Shown in pieces: positions 37,301 to 49,200 of a stretch of 64,000 bases of DNA; within the stretch, counting starts at the first letter, position 1; each line of letters starts with the position of its first letter. The DNA lies in the NCBI GenBank assembly GCA_013397695.1, contig VYZI01000170.1:118162-182161 (forward strand), in the 5' to 3' direction. The position numbers were made by a program, and so were the translations under genes. Below the pieces are notes generated by a model. The model searched no databases, was not told the DNA's origin, and was given only the letters and a program-made list of their open reading frames with translations. The stretch comes from Centropus unirufus (Eukaryota; Chordata; Aves; Cuculiformes; Centropidae).

Positions 37301-39951
37301 ATTTCCACTCTGCCAGATGTGGATTTAATTTCCCCCACCCTTGAGATGAGGTTGCTGTCCACTAAACTACATTTAGGAATTGCTCTTTTACAGACCAAAT
37401 GACTCTCGTATGCTGGTTGCTCTAGGAGAGTGCTATGAGAAACTCAATCAGTTGGTGGAAGCTAAAAAGGTAAGTGAGAACAGAACTGATGTATGGACTA
37501 AGTCATTAGGATGTCTCCTCGGTCACTAGGCGAAGTCATACAAAACTGAGTAGGGCAACTGGAAATGCGTGGGATGTGTCAGGAGCTTATCAGAATTCTT
37601 CCTGTGGCAGTTAGGGTTGGGGAAGTTCTGCTGCAGTGTGACTAGAGCACCTGATACAGTCATTCATGGACATTACCTGCCCCTTTGCTGGAAAGCCCTG
37701 TTTTCTCTTTCTGACTTGCCTGCATGAGTCATGAATTGAAGTCATTTTTTGGTGTGCTTGACTTGATTTTCCTTCCCTGACAGTGCTATTGGAGAGCTTA
37801 TGCTGTGGGAGATGTGGAGAAAATGGCACTGGTGAAGCTAGCCAAGTGAGTCTGTGTGATCACATGACTGCTAGTATTGTGATGTGCAACCAGCACTTCG
37901 ATACCTGACGATGAAATACTGCATGTAAAACACGTAGAGTTGCTGTTAGGTGGCACTGCTTCTGGAGCTGTGTAAGAACTGGTATCCTTAGGTCTGTGGC
38001 GACTGCAAATTCCGGCATCCAGCTTCAGCTTTAACGTTTCTCTTGGGAGAACTAGAGGGAATCGTAGCGTATTGTGGGGTTGCAAGGGCCCTCTGAATCC
38101 TGAGGTGTTTTGAGCAGACAGTGCTAGTGATTGCATTGGTTGTGTTGAAACTTTAAGCAGTCCATGATGAGAGATGGTCCACAAAATTGTATATTATTTG
38201 AATATCCCCCCTATGTGGTTTTGGCATTGGGAAAGGGTCTAATGGGAACAAAATGTGAATGCTGACATCAGCACTGATTTCTAGGGGATAAAGTAATAGA
38301 AAGGGGAAAAGGGAAGAGGAAGGAAAAGGGCAAGTGAAAGGTGAAGCTGCTGTAGAAGGTCTTCTGGGATGTAGCAGGGGAAGAAGGAGCCCTGGAGGGA
38401 ACATTCAGTAAAGGGGACAGCAAAGATCTGTTGAAAGCTTTCAAGTGTAACAGAATAAGGAAAGGTCCCTGCTTTGGTTGTCATTGCTCCTCGCAGCATC
38501 GGACTGGCTCCCTTCCTGGTAATGCAAGCGTTCTCTGAATCGTCTCCTCCCATGAGGGGAAGTACAGGTGCACGTCTTGCACATACTGAAGGAAAAGACC
38601 TGGCTTTATTCCAGGTCAGGTTGAGTCGGTACTTTCTCATGGACCAAGAATGGCTTCGACAGTGCAGTTTTGTTCCAGTGGCCCATTTTTCTCCTTTTCT
38701 AGGCTGCATGAACAGCTGAATGAATCTGAACAGGCTGCTCAATGCTATATCAAATACATCCAGGATATCTATTCCTGTGGGGTAAGATGAAAACTTGGGA
38801 ATGAAGAAGGAAATGTGTAGGACTGCCTCAGAAGGCACTCATAGATGACAGTTTCTCCCTCCCTCACTGTAGGAGATAGTGGAGCACCTGGAGGTCAGCA
38901 GTGCCTTCCGATACCTGGCCCAGTACTACTTCAAGTGTAAGCTCTGGGACGAAGCCTCCGTTTGTGCTCAGAAGTGCTGTGCGTTCAATGATGTGAGTAG
39001 TTGCACAGTCTTTGCTGTTTAATTCCTTAGGAGTTCTCTGACCTTGATGTTGTCTCCCCTCAAGAGCAGAAGGGATCCTTTACTGAAGGAGTGAGGGCTG
39101 TCTGCTGCGTGGGTCACACCCTGAGTGGTGGTGGTGCACACCTGATGGATCACTAATGCTGCTTATGATTGAAATCGTGTAACATGGTTTAGTAGACAAT
39201 AAAATGGAACCATGTCTCATCAGTGCTCACCAAATAAAAGAATTTTGGTGGCAAGGAGGTGGTTCTAGACTATTAACACACCGTATAGAGAATGTACTCA
39301 CCTAACTTGTCTCATCCTCAGCGCTGAGGGTACAAAGCGCTTGGGTTTTGTCTGTGATTCTGTTCTGAGATGTTCTCCGTAAGTGTGCAGTTGGGGATTT
39401 TTAACTGGAGAGGTAGACACTAGCCATGAGTGCAGAGTGTTTGACCTGTCCTTCACAATGCTGTTAGGAACTCGGGAGAGGCCGAGTTCAGTTTGAAGCT
39501 TCTCCAATCTCCTTGTTGCTGGAACACTTAGACAGCTTCAGTGGTTGATGGCAACGCTGCTGGAAATACCCAACTAACATGCTAATCAGGTGAAGAAAGA
39601 CTAAAAAAGGGACAAACCTTAACATTTTTAAGTCAGAAGAAAAAGGAAATGAGAATGTTTTTGTTTGTTGTTTTTTATAGCTTGTGCCTTACAGAATGAC
39701 AAACTAATGCTGTTTACACACTGAATTTGACCCAGAAACCACCCATTCATAATGTTTATTTTGTTACAAATTGTTTTCAGACTAGAGAAGAAGGCAAGGC
39801 CCTGCTGCGGCAGATCTTACAGCTTCGCAACCAGGGAGAAACTTCATCCACAGAAATTACTGCTCCCTTTTTCCTCCCTGCGTCATTGTCAGCCAACAAC
39901 AACCCCACGTGTCGTGTCCCCCCCCTTGATCTCTCTTCTGCAACACCATGA
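31346..39951 (+). CDS. CDC23: Cell division cycle 23 / APC8, anaphase-promoting complex subunit (complete, 16 exons)
   Basis: CDC23 is a TPR scaffold subunit of the APC/C ubiquitin ligase that drives degradation of cyclin B and securin in the nucleus and cytosol of dividing cells. Exons: 31346-31464, 31539-31611, 32647-32784, 33049-33091, 34119-34224, 34312-34444, 35572-35749, 35836-35933, 36136-36217, 36638-36791, 36935-37054, 37394-37469, 37784-37845, 38703-38781, 38873-38992 and 39781-39951. All borders are GT-AG and phases join to 1752 bases (583 residues plus stop); human is about 597. The N-terminus (MAAAGPVPGS, then a proline-rich stretch) is the least conserved part. Residues from about 65 on are near-identical to mammalian CDC23 as I recall it. 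TPR helices are clear at about residues 325-460 (NYYSLRSQHEKAALYFQRAL, HAIEVNKRDYRAWYGLGQTY, ALGECYEKLNQLVEAKKCYW). The tail ends LSSATP. The chosen ATG is the only one in frame before the conserved KKQLL segment. A CR1 lies in intron 2 and an LTR in intron 4. Confidence 0.97.
31784..32139 (+). mobile_element. CR1 LINE 3' fragment, sense, in CDC23 intron 2
   Basis: It begins with 'ctgaccagcctggagaaaaggag', a hallmark of the CR1 3' region. It continues through 'ggttctccacgcgcaggctg', 'ggaacagctccccagggaag' and 'gcaatgttcaagaagcattt', and ends with a 'cattctgtg' tail. It is inserted only about 170 bases after exon 2, and is oriented with the gene. Confidence 0.88.
33257..33941 (+). mobile_element. 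ERVL-like solo LTR in CDC23 intron 4
   Basis: The segment starts 'tgttctggtttgagctgaag' and ends 'gcgagggttaaactgtgtca', giving TG...CA ends. The interior matches an avian ERVL-type LTR from memory: 'gacaggtgaccccgaaccac', a short ATT/AAT-repeat zone (ttattattaataataat), and the terminal 'gggttaaac'. Flanking bases are tatag on the left and tatac on the right, an imperfect 5-base target-site duplication. No internal retroviral sequence adjoins it. It fills about two thirds of the intron between exons 4 and 5. Confidence 0.75.
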
Positions 39952-40574
39952 GTGATGCTGATACCTCTGACCTGTGCATTGGATGTGATACTGCAGGTGG
40001 GGCTTGCAGCCACTTATTTCTTCCCACTGAAATTTCCACATTCATTGCTGCCCTCACGCAAAGGGTAGGAGTTACTGGACCCCACAGCTGAGACGGACGT
40101 GCTGCAGCAGGCAAAGGTGCAGCCTGTGTGAAGCACCTATGCAGACTTGAGATCCTGCTCTACTTCTCACCGAGTCATTCCAGACAAGCTGAGGGAAGGT
40201 GTTTTCCAGCACACGAGACTACTGAAGGATTGGGAAGAGCTTGTCTGAGTTCAAATACAGTTAAAGTTTGATTCTGCCCTGTTTGTTCCTCTGGTCTTTA
40301 CTGCACTTCTTTGGGTGACCTCTTAGTGGTATCATGGGTGGCTACACCAGAAGCTGTTACCTGCCTGGCTGCTTAAGGCCTGACACTCGGGTCAGGCTAC
40401 ACACATGTTCCACTAAAGCAGTGGCTGCAGGCAGGCAGAGATGCCATGTCTGTTGAAGGACTGAAGTGCCAGAGGAATCCCTAGTAGCCACCTGTGACAG
40501 CCGTGTGCTGTCCTGCCTGGGGATCTGACAGGTACTTTGGGTTTCTGTTGAAAAGCAGCGAGTGGGAGAGCACA

Positions 40575-40580
40575 ATTAAA
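40575..40580 (+). terminator. CDC23: Candidate CDC23 polyadenylation signal (ATTAAA)
   Basis: No AATAAA was found in the first kilobase after the stop codon. The common variant ATTAAA occurs about 620 bases downstream and is followed within 50 bases by a GT-rich stretch (ttctctgtggtgc). This would give a 3'UTR of about 0.65 kb. Confidence 0.45.
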
Positions 40581-40599
40581 AAAACTAATGGTTATATTA

Positions 40600-41300
40600 C
40601 CATCCTTGAGCTTCTCTGTGGTGCAGCTTTCCTACGTGCTGTAGTACATGAAATTGGATAAACTATTATGGATCATTTTGTTAAAGATTGCTGCATCATG
40701 GGGACAGGATGGTGCAGGGGCTTTGTCCCCTGCAGGGCTGCTGCTCATCCCTGTTCTTGCATCCAGCCAAGAGTAAGGCTGAGGGTCGCTTTCATGCCCA
40801 TGAACTACAGACAGGACCATAAACAGTGCCCTTAGATGCATTTGTTGAAAATAGAAACCATAGAAGTGGCCAGATCCTGTTCCTACTTGCTTAAAATTTG
40901 CTGGTGGAACATATAAATATGCTTTCAATGACTTTGCTCTGGTCTCTGCCTGTGACCTTGAGCGTCTGGGGTCCATCTCTAGATGTCTTGGGTATCTTGC
41001 TTAACCCTGGACGTGGGCTGACCCGTGTGTGTTTCTCCTGTTTGCTGGCCAGTCTCAGGGCTGCTATTGGAACACACCTGTACACACACACACTGACAGA
41101 AAACGGCAGCAGTTGTGTTTAGTCCCTAATTGTGTGGGACAGCGATGGGCCGTCAGTAGCTCTGCTGCCTGTCAGCACCCCGTTTTCCCGTGCTCGCCTC
41201 TGCCTGCCTCACACCCCTCCCCTGGGCTCTGTGGTGTGTTTCCTGCCCTGAATCCCCCTTCAGACATCTTGAATTCACACTTGCCCGTGAGACCCTTCCT
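40600..41300. other. Short intergenic stretch between CDC23 and the next CpG island
   Basis: Unique non-coding sequence leading into the GC-rich block. I see no exon of KIF20A, the gene that follows CDC23 in human, on the minus strand here. Confidence 0.5.
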
Positions 41301-41389
41301 GCTTGCCGCCCATCATCCCATGGTTACGGAGCTCCTGGCTGAATCTGAGTTACAGGTTGGGGGTTCCTTTAATGCCCGCCAGCCTGGGC

Positions 41390-42560
41390 CCTGGAGCTCC
41401 TCTACCCTGGCTGTCCGGGCAGGCCCGTGTCCGTGTGCTTCGTGCCTCGCCTGTCCTGGCCGTGGCCCCTGCCCCCCGGGCTGCCGCTCCCCGGGTGCCC
41501 TCACGCCTCGCTGAGGGCGCGAGGGGCAGGGCCCGTGGCTGCTGGCTCTGGCGTGACCTGCCCTGCTCCGAGCTCGGTGCCCGTGGCAGCCACCCGGGGT
41601 CCCGCGGGCCCGGCGCGGCTCCCCGAGTCCCGGGCAAGGACAGAGGTGTCCCAGCCCGGGGCGGGAGGGGNNNNNNNNNNNNNNNNNNNNNNNNNNNNNN
41701 NNNNNNNNNNNNNNNNNNNNNNNNNNNNNNNNNNNNNNNNNNNNNNNNNNNNNNNNNNNNNNNNNNNNNNNNNNNNNNNNNNNNNNNNNNNNNNNNNNNN
41801 NNNNNNNNNNNNNNNNNNNNNNNNNNNNNNNNNNNNNNNNNNNNNNNNNNNNNNNNNNNNNNNNNNNNNNNNNNNNNNNNNNNNNNNNNNNNNNNNNNNN
41901 NNNNNNNNNNNNNNNNNNNNNNNNNNNNNNNNNNNNNNNNNNNNNNNNNNNNNNNNNNNNNNNNNNNNNNNNNNNNNNNNNNNNNNNNNNNNNNNNNNNN
42001 NNNNNNNNNNNNNNNNNNNNNNNNNNNNNNNNNNNNNNNNNNNNNNNNNNNNNNNNNNNNNNNNNNNNNNNNNNNNNNNNNNNNNNNNNNNNNNNNNNNN
42101 NNNNNNNNNNNNNNNNNNNNNNNNNNNNNNCCCCGCGCCCGGGGTCCCGTGCGGGACGTGGCGCTGCGAAGGGCGCGGGGCGGCCGCTGCCCGTCGGTTC
42201 CCTGCGGCCGTCGGAGCCGCCTCCTGCCTCGGGGCGCTCGCGCGGCTCCTTCGGGCTCTGCTGCGAGGGCGAGCGTGTGAAGGTGCTGAGTGTGCTTTAT
42301 GGGCTGGGGCCGGGACGAGCGTGCCTTTTAAAATGTTGATTTGAGCTCCTGTAAGGGAAAAGGGAATGAGACGTGGTTTTTTTTTTAAAGCATTTGAATT
42401 CCGATGCTGGCCTGTGCGTCCCTGTCGGGAGGTGCTGGAATCCGCTTCTCAGCGTCTCCCATTTGCCTGGCCCAGCAGGCTGAGTGGCCCATCAGGACGC
42501 TGCTTTGTCCCCTTGCAGGCAATAAGAGAGGTTTATTGCTTCTGCTCTGACTGAGGTTTT
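41390..42560. promoter_or_regulatory. JAKMIP2: CpG-rich block with N gap, probable JAKMIP2 promoter/first exon
   Basis: High GC and CpG density flank a 460-base assembly gap (41671-42130). On the right, GC content drops back by about 42550. The next plus-strand gene is JAKMIP2, whose first coding exon has an upstream splice acceptor at 54537, so a non-coding first exon must lie further upstream. This block is the only good CpG-island candidate in the interval. The exon itself cannot be placed because the gap may contain it. Confidence 0.5.
41671..42130. other. Assembly gap (460 N)
   Basis: Unresolved bases bounded on both sides by very GC-rich sequence (gcgggagggg / ccccgcgcccggggtcc). Open frames crossing it are artefacts. 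Confidence 0.99.
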
Positions 42561-42892
42561 GTTCCGTTGGTCTGGCCTGCTGCTGCTCTGCCCGCGGATC
42601 TCAGATCCAGGCCTGCTGTGCTCTAAGTGCTGGCACCTGACCAGGTTCAGGCTGGTGCTCAGCTGAGGTGAACGCCTGGTGGTGCTAAGAGGTTCTCGGG
42701 GGCTGCTTGTGATCTGGGGGAGTCTTGGAGTGGTTAGCTGGCAGTTGAAGAGGGCGTCACCCGGGTGTTCTGGGAGCAGTTCTGCATCCATCAGCAGACA
42801 CTGGGTGTCCTGGGGCAGGCATGTCATGCCATCAGTATCCAGTGTGACTGGGGTGGCAAAGAGTCTCAGGATAAGACTCACAACAAGTGGCT

Positions 42893-43244
42893 GTGATGGT
42901 TTCGTCTGATCAGCTTGGAGAAGAGAAGGCTGAGGGGTGCCCTCACTGTCATCTGCACCTTCCTTGTGCTGATCTCCCTGGTGACGGGAAGAAATGGAAC
43001 AGAGCTGCATCCGGCAAGGTTCAGACTGGACATTAAGAAAAGGCTCTTCACGGGGAGGGTGGCTGATCACTTTGACAGGCTCCCCAGGAAAAGGGGTCGT
43101 GGCACCAAGCCCATCAGAGTTCAAGAAGCACCTGGGGGGCACTCTTGAGTCAGATGGTTTAGTGATAAATGGTGAGGTGCTGGGAATTGGACTTGCTCAT
43201 CCTTGTGGGTCTTTTTCGACGTGAGATATTCTGTGATTCTAATC
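42893..43244 (+). mobile_element. CR1 LINE 3' fragment, sense
   Basis: Blocks typical of the CR1 3' end are present in order: 'gatcagcttggagaagagaa', 'ggctgaggggtgccctcact', 'ggacattaagaaaaggctct', 'gacaggctccccaggaaaag' and 'gttcaagaagcacctgggg'. The 'gatattctgtgattct' tail follows. Oriented as the JAKMIP2 transcript and diverged. Confidence 0.85.
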
Positions 43245-46200
43245 AAGTTTAGGGGTTGTGGCCAGTTCCATCCTTGTTTCCACAGTGAGCAAAATCCTGA
43301 GGAGGAGCCTGAGGGAGGAAAGCCTGGCAAGTTTCTGTTGGGATTTCCATAGGAGCTGCCTGGGGGGTGGACCGGAGCTCTTGATGTGGTTGCCCCTTGG
43401 GCCTTGTCCCTTTCCCAGAACTGTGGCGGTTTGGTGGACTGCTGGGCTGCTCTGGCTGTCAGCAGAGCTCCTTGCTGAGAGGACCTGGCTGCCAGTGACA
43501 GGTGCTGCAACCTTTCTGGCTTGCTGATCTTGGAATGGCTGCCCGTTAGTGCCTGGGGCAGAGAAGCACGGTCTCACGGTGGGGGTGAATTCGAGCCCAG
43601 GTATTTGCACAGAGGGCACCCCAAGCCTGACTTCAGGCTCTGTGATATTGCGAATGCATTGCCTCAGCCTCCCTTCTGGTAGCCTTGTCCCTGTCACCTG
43701 TCCATGGCTTCTGATAATCCATCTGCTTCCAGGGACCATTCCCAGCTAAATAATCAGAATAAGAACTTGTGTATCTTACTTATTAGGAGCTGAATATATG
43801 GTACAGCTGAAACATGGCTGTGTGTTCAGGATGTAACTGGTTGTTGTAGTTTGTATGCTGGGTTCTGCTAGACCTTTTATTGTCAAGACGTTAATGTAGC
43901 TGGAAAGGTGCTGCACGAGTTCTGTGTCATTATAATGGGTGACTCCAGGATATTCTGGTCAGGAAAATGCTGTGAAATGTAACTGCCAAAATGATGCCAG
44001 AATAACTTTCATTTTTTATTTCTATTCGTCCATTTTTTAGACAGCTGATTTTGTGGTTTGAAAAGTGCATAAGAGTAGTTCTCCAACTGTAGAAGAGCTC
44101 TGGTGATGGATTTTGCTCTCGTAAGGCTGGTATAACTTGGCTGTAAATTGAGAAGCTGAAATCCAAGTAGTTGCTTAATTATAACTTTTTGTTTGTTTGC
44201 TTTCCTCTTCTTTTTAACCAAACTGTGGAAGACTGAGGATTCTTCCAGCTTGCCTTTCACTACTGAGTCATGGTCATTTTTCACTATGGTCTATGTTTGG
44301 GCTTTCTATTTGCTTTGTGAAGTTGTGAGGCAGCAAAATAACCCTTACCAGATAGCTGAATGTTGAATCACTTCCTAGTCAGTCATTCTTGTATGTTCTG
44401 GGTTCTGCCAGGTTTATCTTTAATCTTTGTGCACGGGAATGCAATTTTGAGGTTGTAAGACTGCAAACCAAATGCTTCTGTTTTAAAAAAATAATTATTT
44501 GAATTTACAATGCCATGTTTGCATTATGTGTTTCTAAATCAATAGCATGGTCAAACTCTTCATCTATATCACTTCAAGATCTGGTCTTTATCAGATTGTA
44601 AACAAATTATCTTCCTATTCTTAGAAATGGATTTCCTGCTGCCTTCTATTTAGTAATCTTCTACATCTTGCAAAGAATCACTGCAGTTTTCTGTCATCGG
44701 CACTCAAGATCCAGAACCCACGAGGGCAGGAAAATTTAATCTTTGTAGTACTTCTACTTCCTGTATCTTTAAAGTATATTTGAATTTATCCTTTAAAATA
44801 TGAGGACTAGAAATCTTTGCTCCAGGAGGTGGGGCTCTAAATATAGAAAATTCAACAGCGTGTTGGAAGTTGTGAAAGAGCTCTCGCCACACCAAACACT
44901 GTCAAGTTAAATGAGTGTAAATCCAGCTTCTCTGTAAATGATGGAAAACCAGTATGGATCACAGCTTGCAGTATGGATTCTAAAACATAGAGTGAGCTTT
45001 AAAGGAATAAAGTAACGACATGCAAACACTTTGAGGAATGCAGACTGTCAGCTCATCTCACTAGAATGCGATTTCCTTGCTGTGCATTTGGATTGCTGGG
45101 GGTTAGCTGGGAAACTCACACATCTGGGAAACTTTAGGACCTGTCTGGAAGATCATGTTTGGACATTGCAGCCAGTTCCCTGCGTCAATTCATCCAAATC
45201 AGCTGTTGTCAGAAAAGAAGCAAAGTGAACGGATCTGTGTGGTGATCCACATGGTGTGGTTCAGCCAGGAAGGGGCAAGTGAATGCAGCAAATGTTTCAG
45301 TGCTCTGCTGCTTATTTAAGTCCTCTTCGTTAACAGTGTAACAAACACCAACAAATGGGAACACAAAGGAAGGCTGGATAGACCCCAAGCCCATTTCTAA
45401 CTTTGGATGAGATGTCACTCTGTGGTGAATAATAGAGCAAACCGATGAACCTGAGGAAATTGTTCAAGCTCGAACAGCTGCTGCGGTGTGCCAGGTCTTA
45501 TATGAAAAATGATAAGGCAAAGTATAATACCATCTGGGGTTATTTTATCAAAAATAATAAAATTAATTGAGAAGAGCTTATGCTAAAGTGCAGGTTGTCT
45601 CCCATTTTCACCTTGGAGATAATATTTCACAGTTACTGTCTAACACCTGTGCTCTGTTTGCCAAGCTGTTGGTTGAATTTTATTCAAATTGTTTATTTTA
45701 ATATTCTTTCAAGTGTCATAGGGAAAAAGTTGTTAAACATCATGTTGCTTGGGCTTTAAACAAAAGGTGTAAGCAACATGGGAATTAAAACTGAAGAGAA
45801 GAAGGAACAGCTCTTGAAAATTACACTCAGGTCCCAAGTGGTTTAGGGTAATCAATAACGAGCGAGCAGATAAAGTTGGGAGAAACAGTGGCGTTTCTGG
45901 ATTGTTTTTCTCTGCAGTGCACTGGTTACTGTTTGGTAGCTTATAACTAAGCAAAAGGCTGCATTAATTAATTTGGATATGCTTTAGGAATGAACCTGTC
46001 AGGTTAGCGTGCCTCAGAAGGTGTTTTGAAGGCACAAGTGACAGCCAATAAACATCTGTGCATATCGCATGCTGCGTCTTACTGACCTAGTGGTGTTCTG
46101 CCCATGTTTGCAAGGTTCTGTGCTAGCAGATCCCTTTTGAATTCCATCGCATATTTTGTAGGTCACAGCATGACCTACATGTTGCTGCTTTCCTGGAATG

Positions 46201-49200
46201 TGCCGTCAATGCCAGTGATGTTGGGGTACCCTGTTTTTTGTGAACTTAATGTCAGCATTATCCTTGGAAACAGCTGAAATAATATACACTAGCTTAATGC
46301 CTATTAAATTCTCTCTAATATTTTTCTGGTTTCAGATACAGCCTTAATGGAAATCTCGGTGTTCAAAACAGTATCCTGAATGTCTTATAGGTGAAGGATT
46401 TTATTTTTTTGGTTCCTTCTATGTCACATATGAACCAGCATCACAGCTGGGTTCAGTGGGTGGTGCTTCACACCTACACCTTTGCCAGCTGAGAATCCAG
46501 CCCATCGCCTGCTCACGTGGGAGGAGAATCCCGCTCCCCAGGCCAGCACTAGCTGGTGCTTCCATTTTTAAAGCAGCGCATTTCAGCTAAAAATAATCCC
46601 ATAAGCTTCAGGGACAGTTTTTACATAGTAAATTGTAAGGATAAATTCTACACATAACAGGAGTTTCGCTTTATCCTGGTGGAGTTTTGTACTTGCCGTT
46701 GAGTAGAGCTACTTAAGTCAGCGTGTATGATATATGTTTTTATTTGATTTGTTGAGAGGGGAGAATGACAGTTGCTGGTCCCACAGCTGATCCATGCCAC
46801 TGGATCAGCATGATCCAGCAGAGAAGATTTCTAATGTTGTCTGGTCTGAATCCTCTTTTGGACCATTGTGGAAGAGCTTGCGGGCTCTAGGGATGCTGAA
46901 GGAACCGGTACTTCCATGTGTGATAGTAGGACAGGAACCACAACAATTCAAAAATCAAAACCAGCAACGTTGATCACAGCGTATTCATAGGTGAATCATC
47001 TTGAGTGTTTCCAGTGAATGCTGCTTGCAGTGTTTTTATTCCTAAACGTAGTTTGACTCTAAAAGATGGATGGAAGTGGCTTCTGAGATGTCCACGTGCA
47101 TGTTTACATGTCTGCTGAAAAGCTGGTGTGCAGAGACAAACTGACTTCATGCTGGTTTAGTTTTTGCTGAGCTTCCCTGGCAATGGGGACATTCAGATTA
47201 TTTTCCCACAGAATGGAAGGAAAGAACAGTAGGGATATAGGATTTGGGGAATGAGAGCAGTGTGAATGTGAGCTTATGCAAAGCATTGACAGTGAAACTG
47301 TGGGAGAAGAAAATAATGTGTTTTGAAGTTTTATTGAACTGCAAGCTGATAAGAACCAGAAAGTAGGCAGTGATCTGGTTGGAAGTAAGAAGTCCAGGAA
47401 CGAAAACGGTTTTTAGTAGAGATCTGCATTGTTCAGAGTGGATGCAGGAGGCCAGAATGCAGATTTTCCTTACTCCTTTTGACATCAGCATCTACCTTTA
47501 CAGGCTATACAAGAGCTGAGCTAAAAAAGGCAAAAGCTTTCACAAGTTAACCCTCTTTAAATAGAAAAAATACTTAAGTATATGACAATCTTTAGCAGTG
47601 AATGTAAAATATTCTCCTCTGAGACCTGTAAGACAGTAGTCACTTTTACAGCCTTAGGAAGAAGGGTTTCACAGAGAAAGATGTGGGGCATGAACTTCCC
47701 CGTGCTGTTCTTTTTTCTGTTTATGTGCATTTCAGTTAAAAAAGCTTGTTTTGCTGGCTCGTTAAAATCAAGGAAAGAAGAGCCTGATACTCTGAACTCT
47801 GGGGACTGCAATATTTCTCTCTCGGGCTGTATGAGTTGTCTCTGGCAGTGGCTGAGTGACCCGACTTGCGTAAAATACTTGACAAACCCATCTTTTTAGT
47901 AAACTAAGAGTGGGCCTGGAGTAATGCTCTGAGTGTAAAACCAGTAGTGTGATGTTTCAGACCCCTTGCAATGAGCCACTCAGGTTAGTAGAGTTCATCC
48001 TTTTCCTGGCAATCCTGCCATTCTTAGTGTGCTTAATCTGTGTCCATGTGCATCTTGTTCTGAAAAACACCAATTCTGGAAAATTTCTGTTTCCTTTCAG
48101 GATATGGCAGGGCTTCGTGTTTTCACTGGTGGTGCTTCTCTCAGTGCATCATGTTATGGCAACCTTGATGGAAATAATTGTATGAAAAACAGACAGAGAC
48201 AGGTGGTATTTTAGCCACAGAATACTAGAATATTGGTTTAACAAATCTCCTCAGCTTTGCTGTGGATAACAATAATGCTTCTGTCCCCTTTTGACTGTTT
48301 CCATGGAGCTGCCAGCTACTCGGGTAGAGTTTTTTGCTTCATGTTTTAGAGCAGAGGCCAACGGTAATTTTAGCACGAGAGGCCTAACTTCACCAGATTC
48401 ATCCTGTATTCCTTGTGCATAGCCTTGATGTGAGGGATACTGCGAGTTCCGTTCTATAAGAATTATTGTGGTATTGACTAAAAATCTAACTACAGGACTA
48501 TGATTTTTTGTACGGTCAGAAGCAGGGGGTGGTTAGGCCTTGTTCTTAATAGCCATGCATCACTATTTGGTGCAATGAAGCACACGTAAACTATTAGCGT
48601 GGGAAAATTGCCATGTTCTGGATATAAAAACAAATACAGAACAGAAATGTATAAAGGCTGCAAAAATTTGTACCCATTCTGAGCTGAGTTTTTGGATTGA
48701 TCTTGGGATGCTGAGTTTGAATTTGTACTAAAATAATGTCAGTCATACTGTTAATACATGATTAATTAAAACTGTTATGTGATGTAAAACACACAGCCTA
48801 GAAAGCAATAATTAGGGCTTGAAATAATGCAAGGTGTAGCTGAAACCTGGTAAATAAAAGCCAAAGCAAAGGCTTAATTTTGGATTTATTCAGATCCCCC
48901 TAGCAAAATGGGAGGCTTTTGCTCATTGTTGATGAGCAGGTTGATATCAACAGTTCACCAAGCTATTAACTTGTAAAAGCTGTGGAGTGGTGATTGCCAG
49001 TAGTGCGCAGCAGCACAGCGCTTGCCCATGTTTCTGTTGTCCTCTTGTACACAGAGGAGCTGAAAATGTCCCCCAGCCGCTCTGGAAACCCCAAGTCCTT
49101 GGGATGTTTTCCTTTTTGATAAGCCTCACAGAATCGAGTGTGTGACAGTGAGCAGATTTGCATTAAGCCCCTTCCTCTGTCGCTATGAGAGGAACATCAG

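Noticed and set aside
41303..42344. Open frames of 305-325 codons across the second N gap
   Set aside because: Mostly unknown residues, with GC-rich flanks that lack stops by composition; not supported as coding.
42492..43142. 216-codon minus-strand open frame near the second CpG block, considered as a KIF20A remnant
   Set aside because: It overlaps an antisense reading of a CR1 fragment and shows no kinesin motifs.
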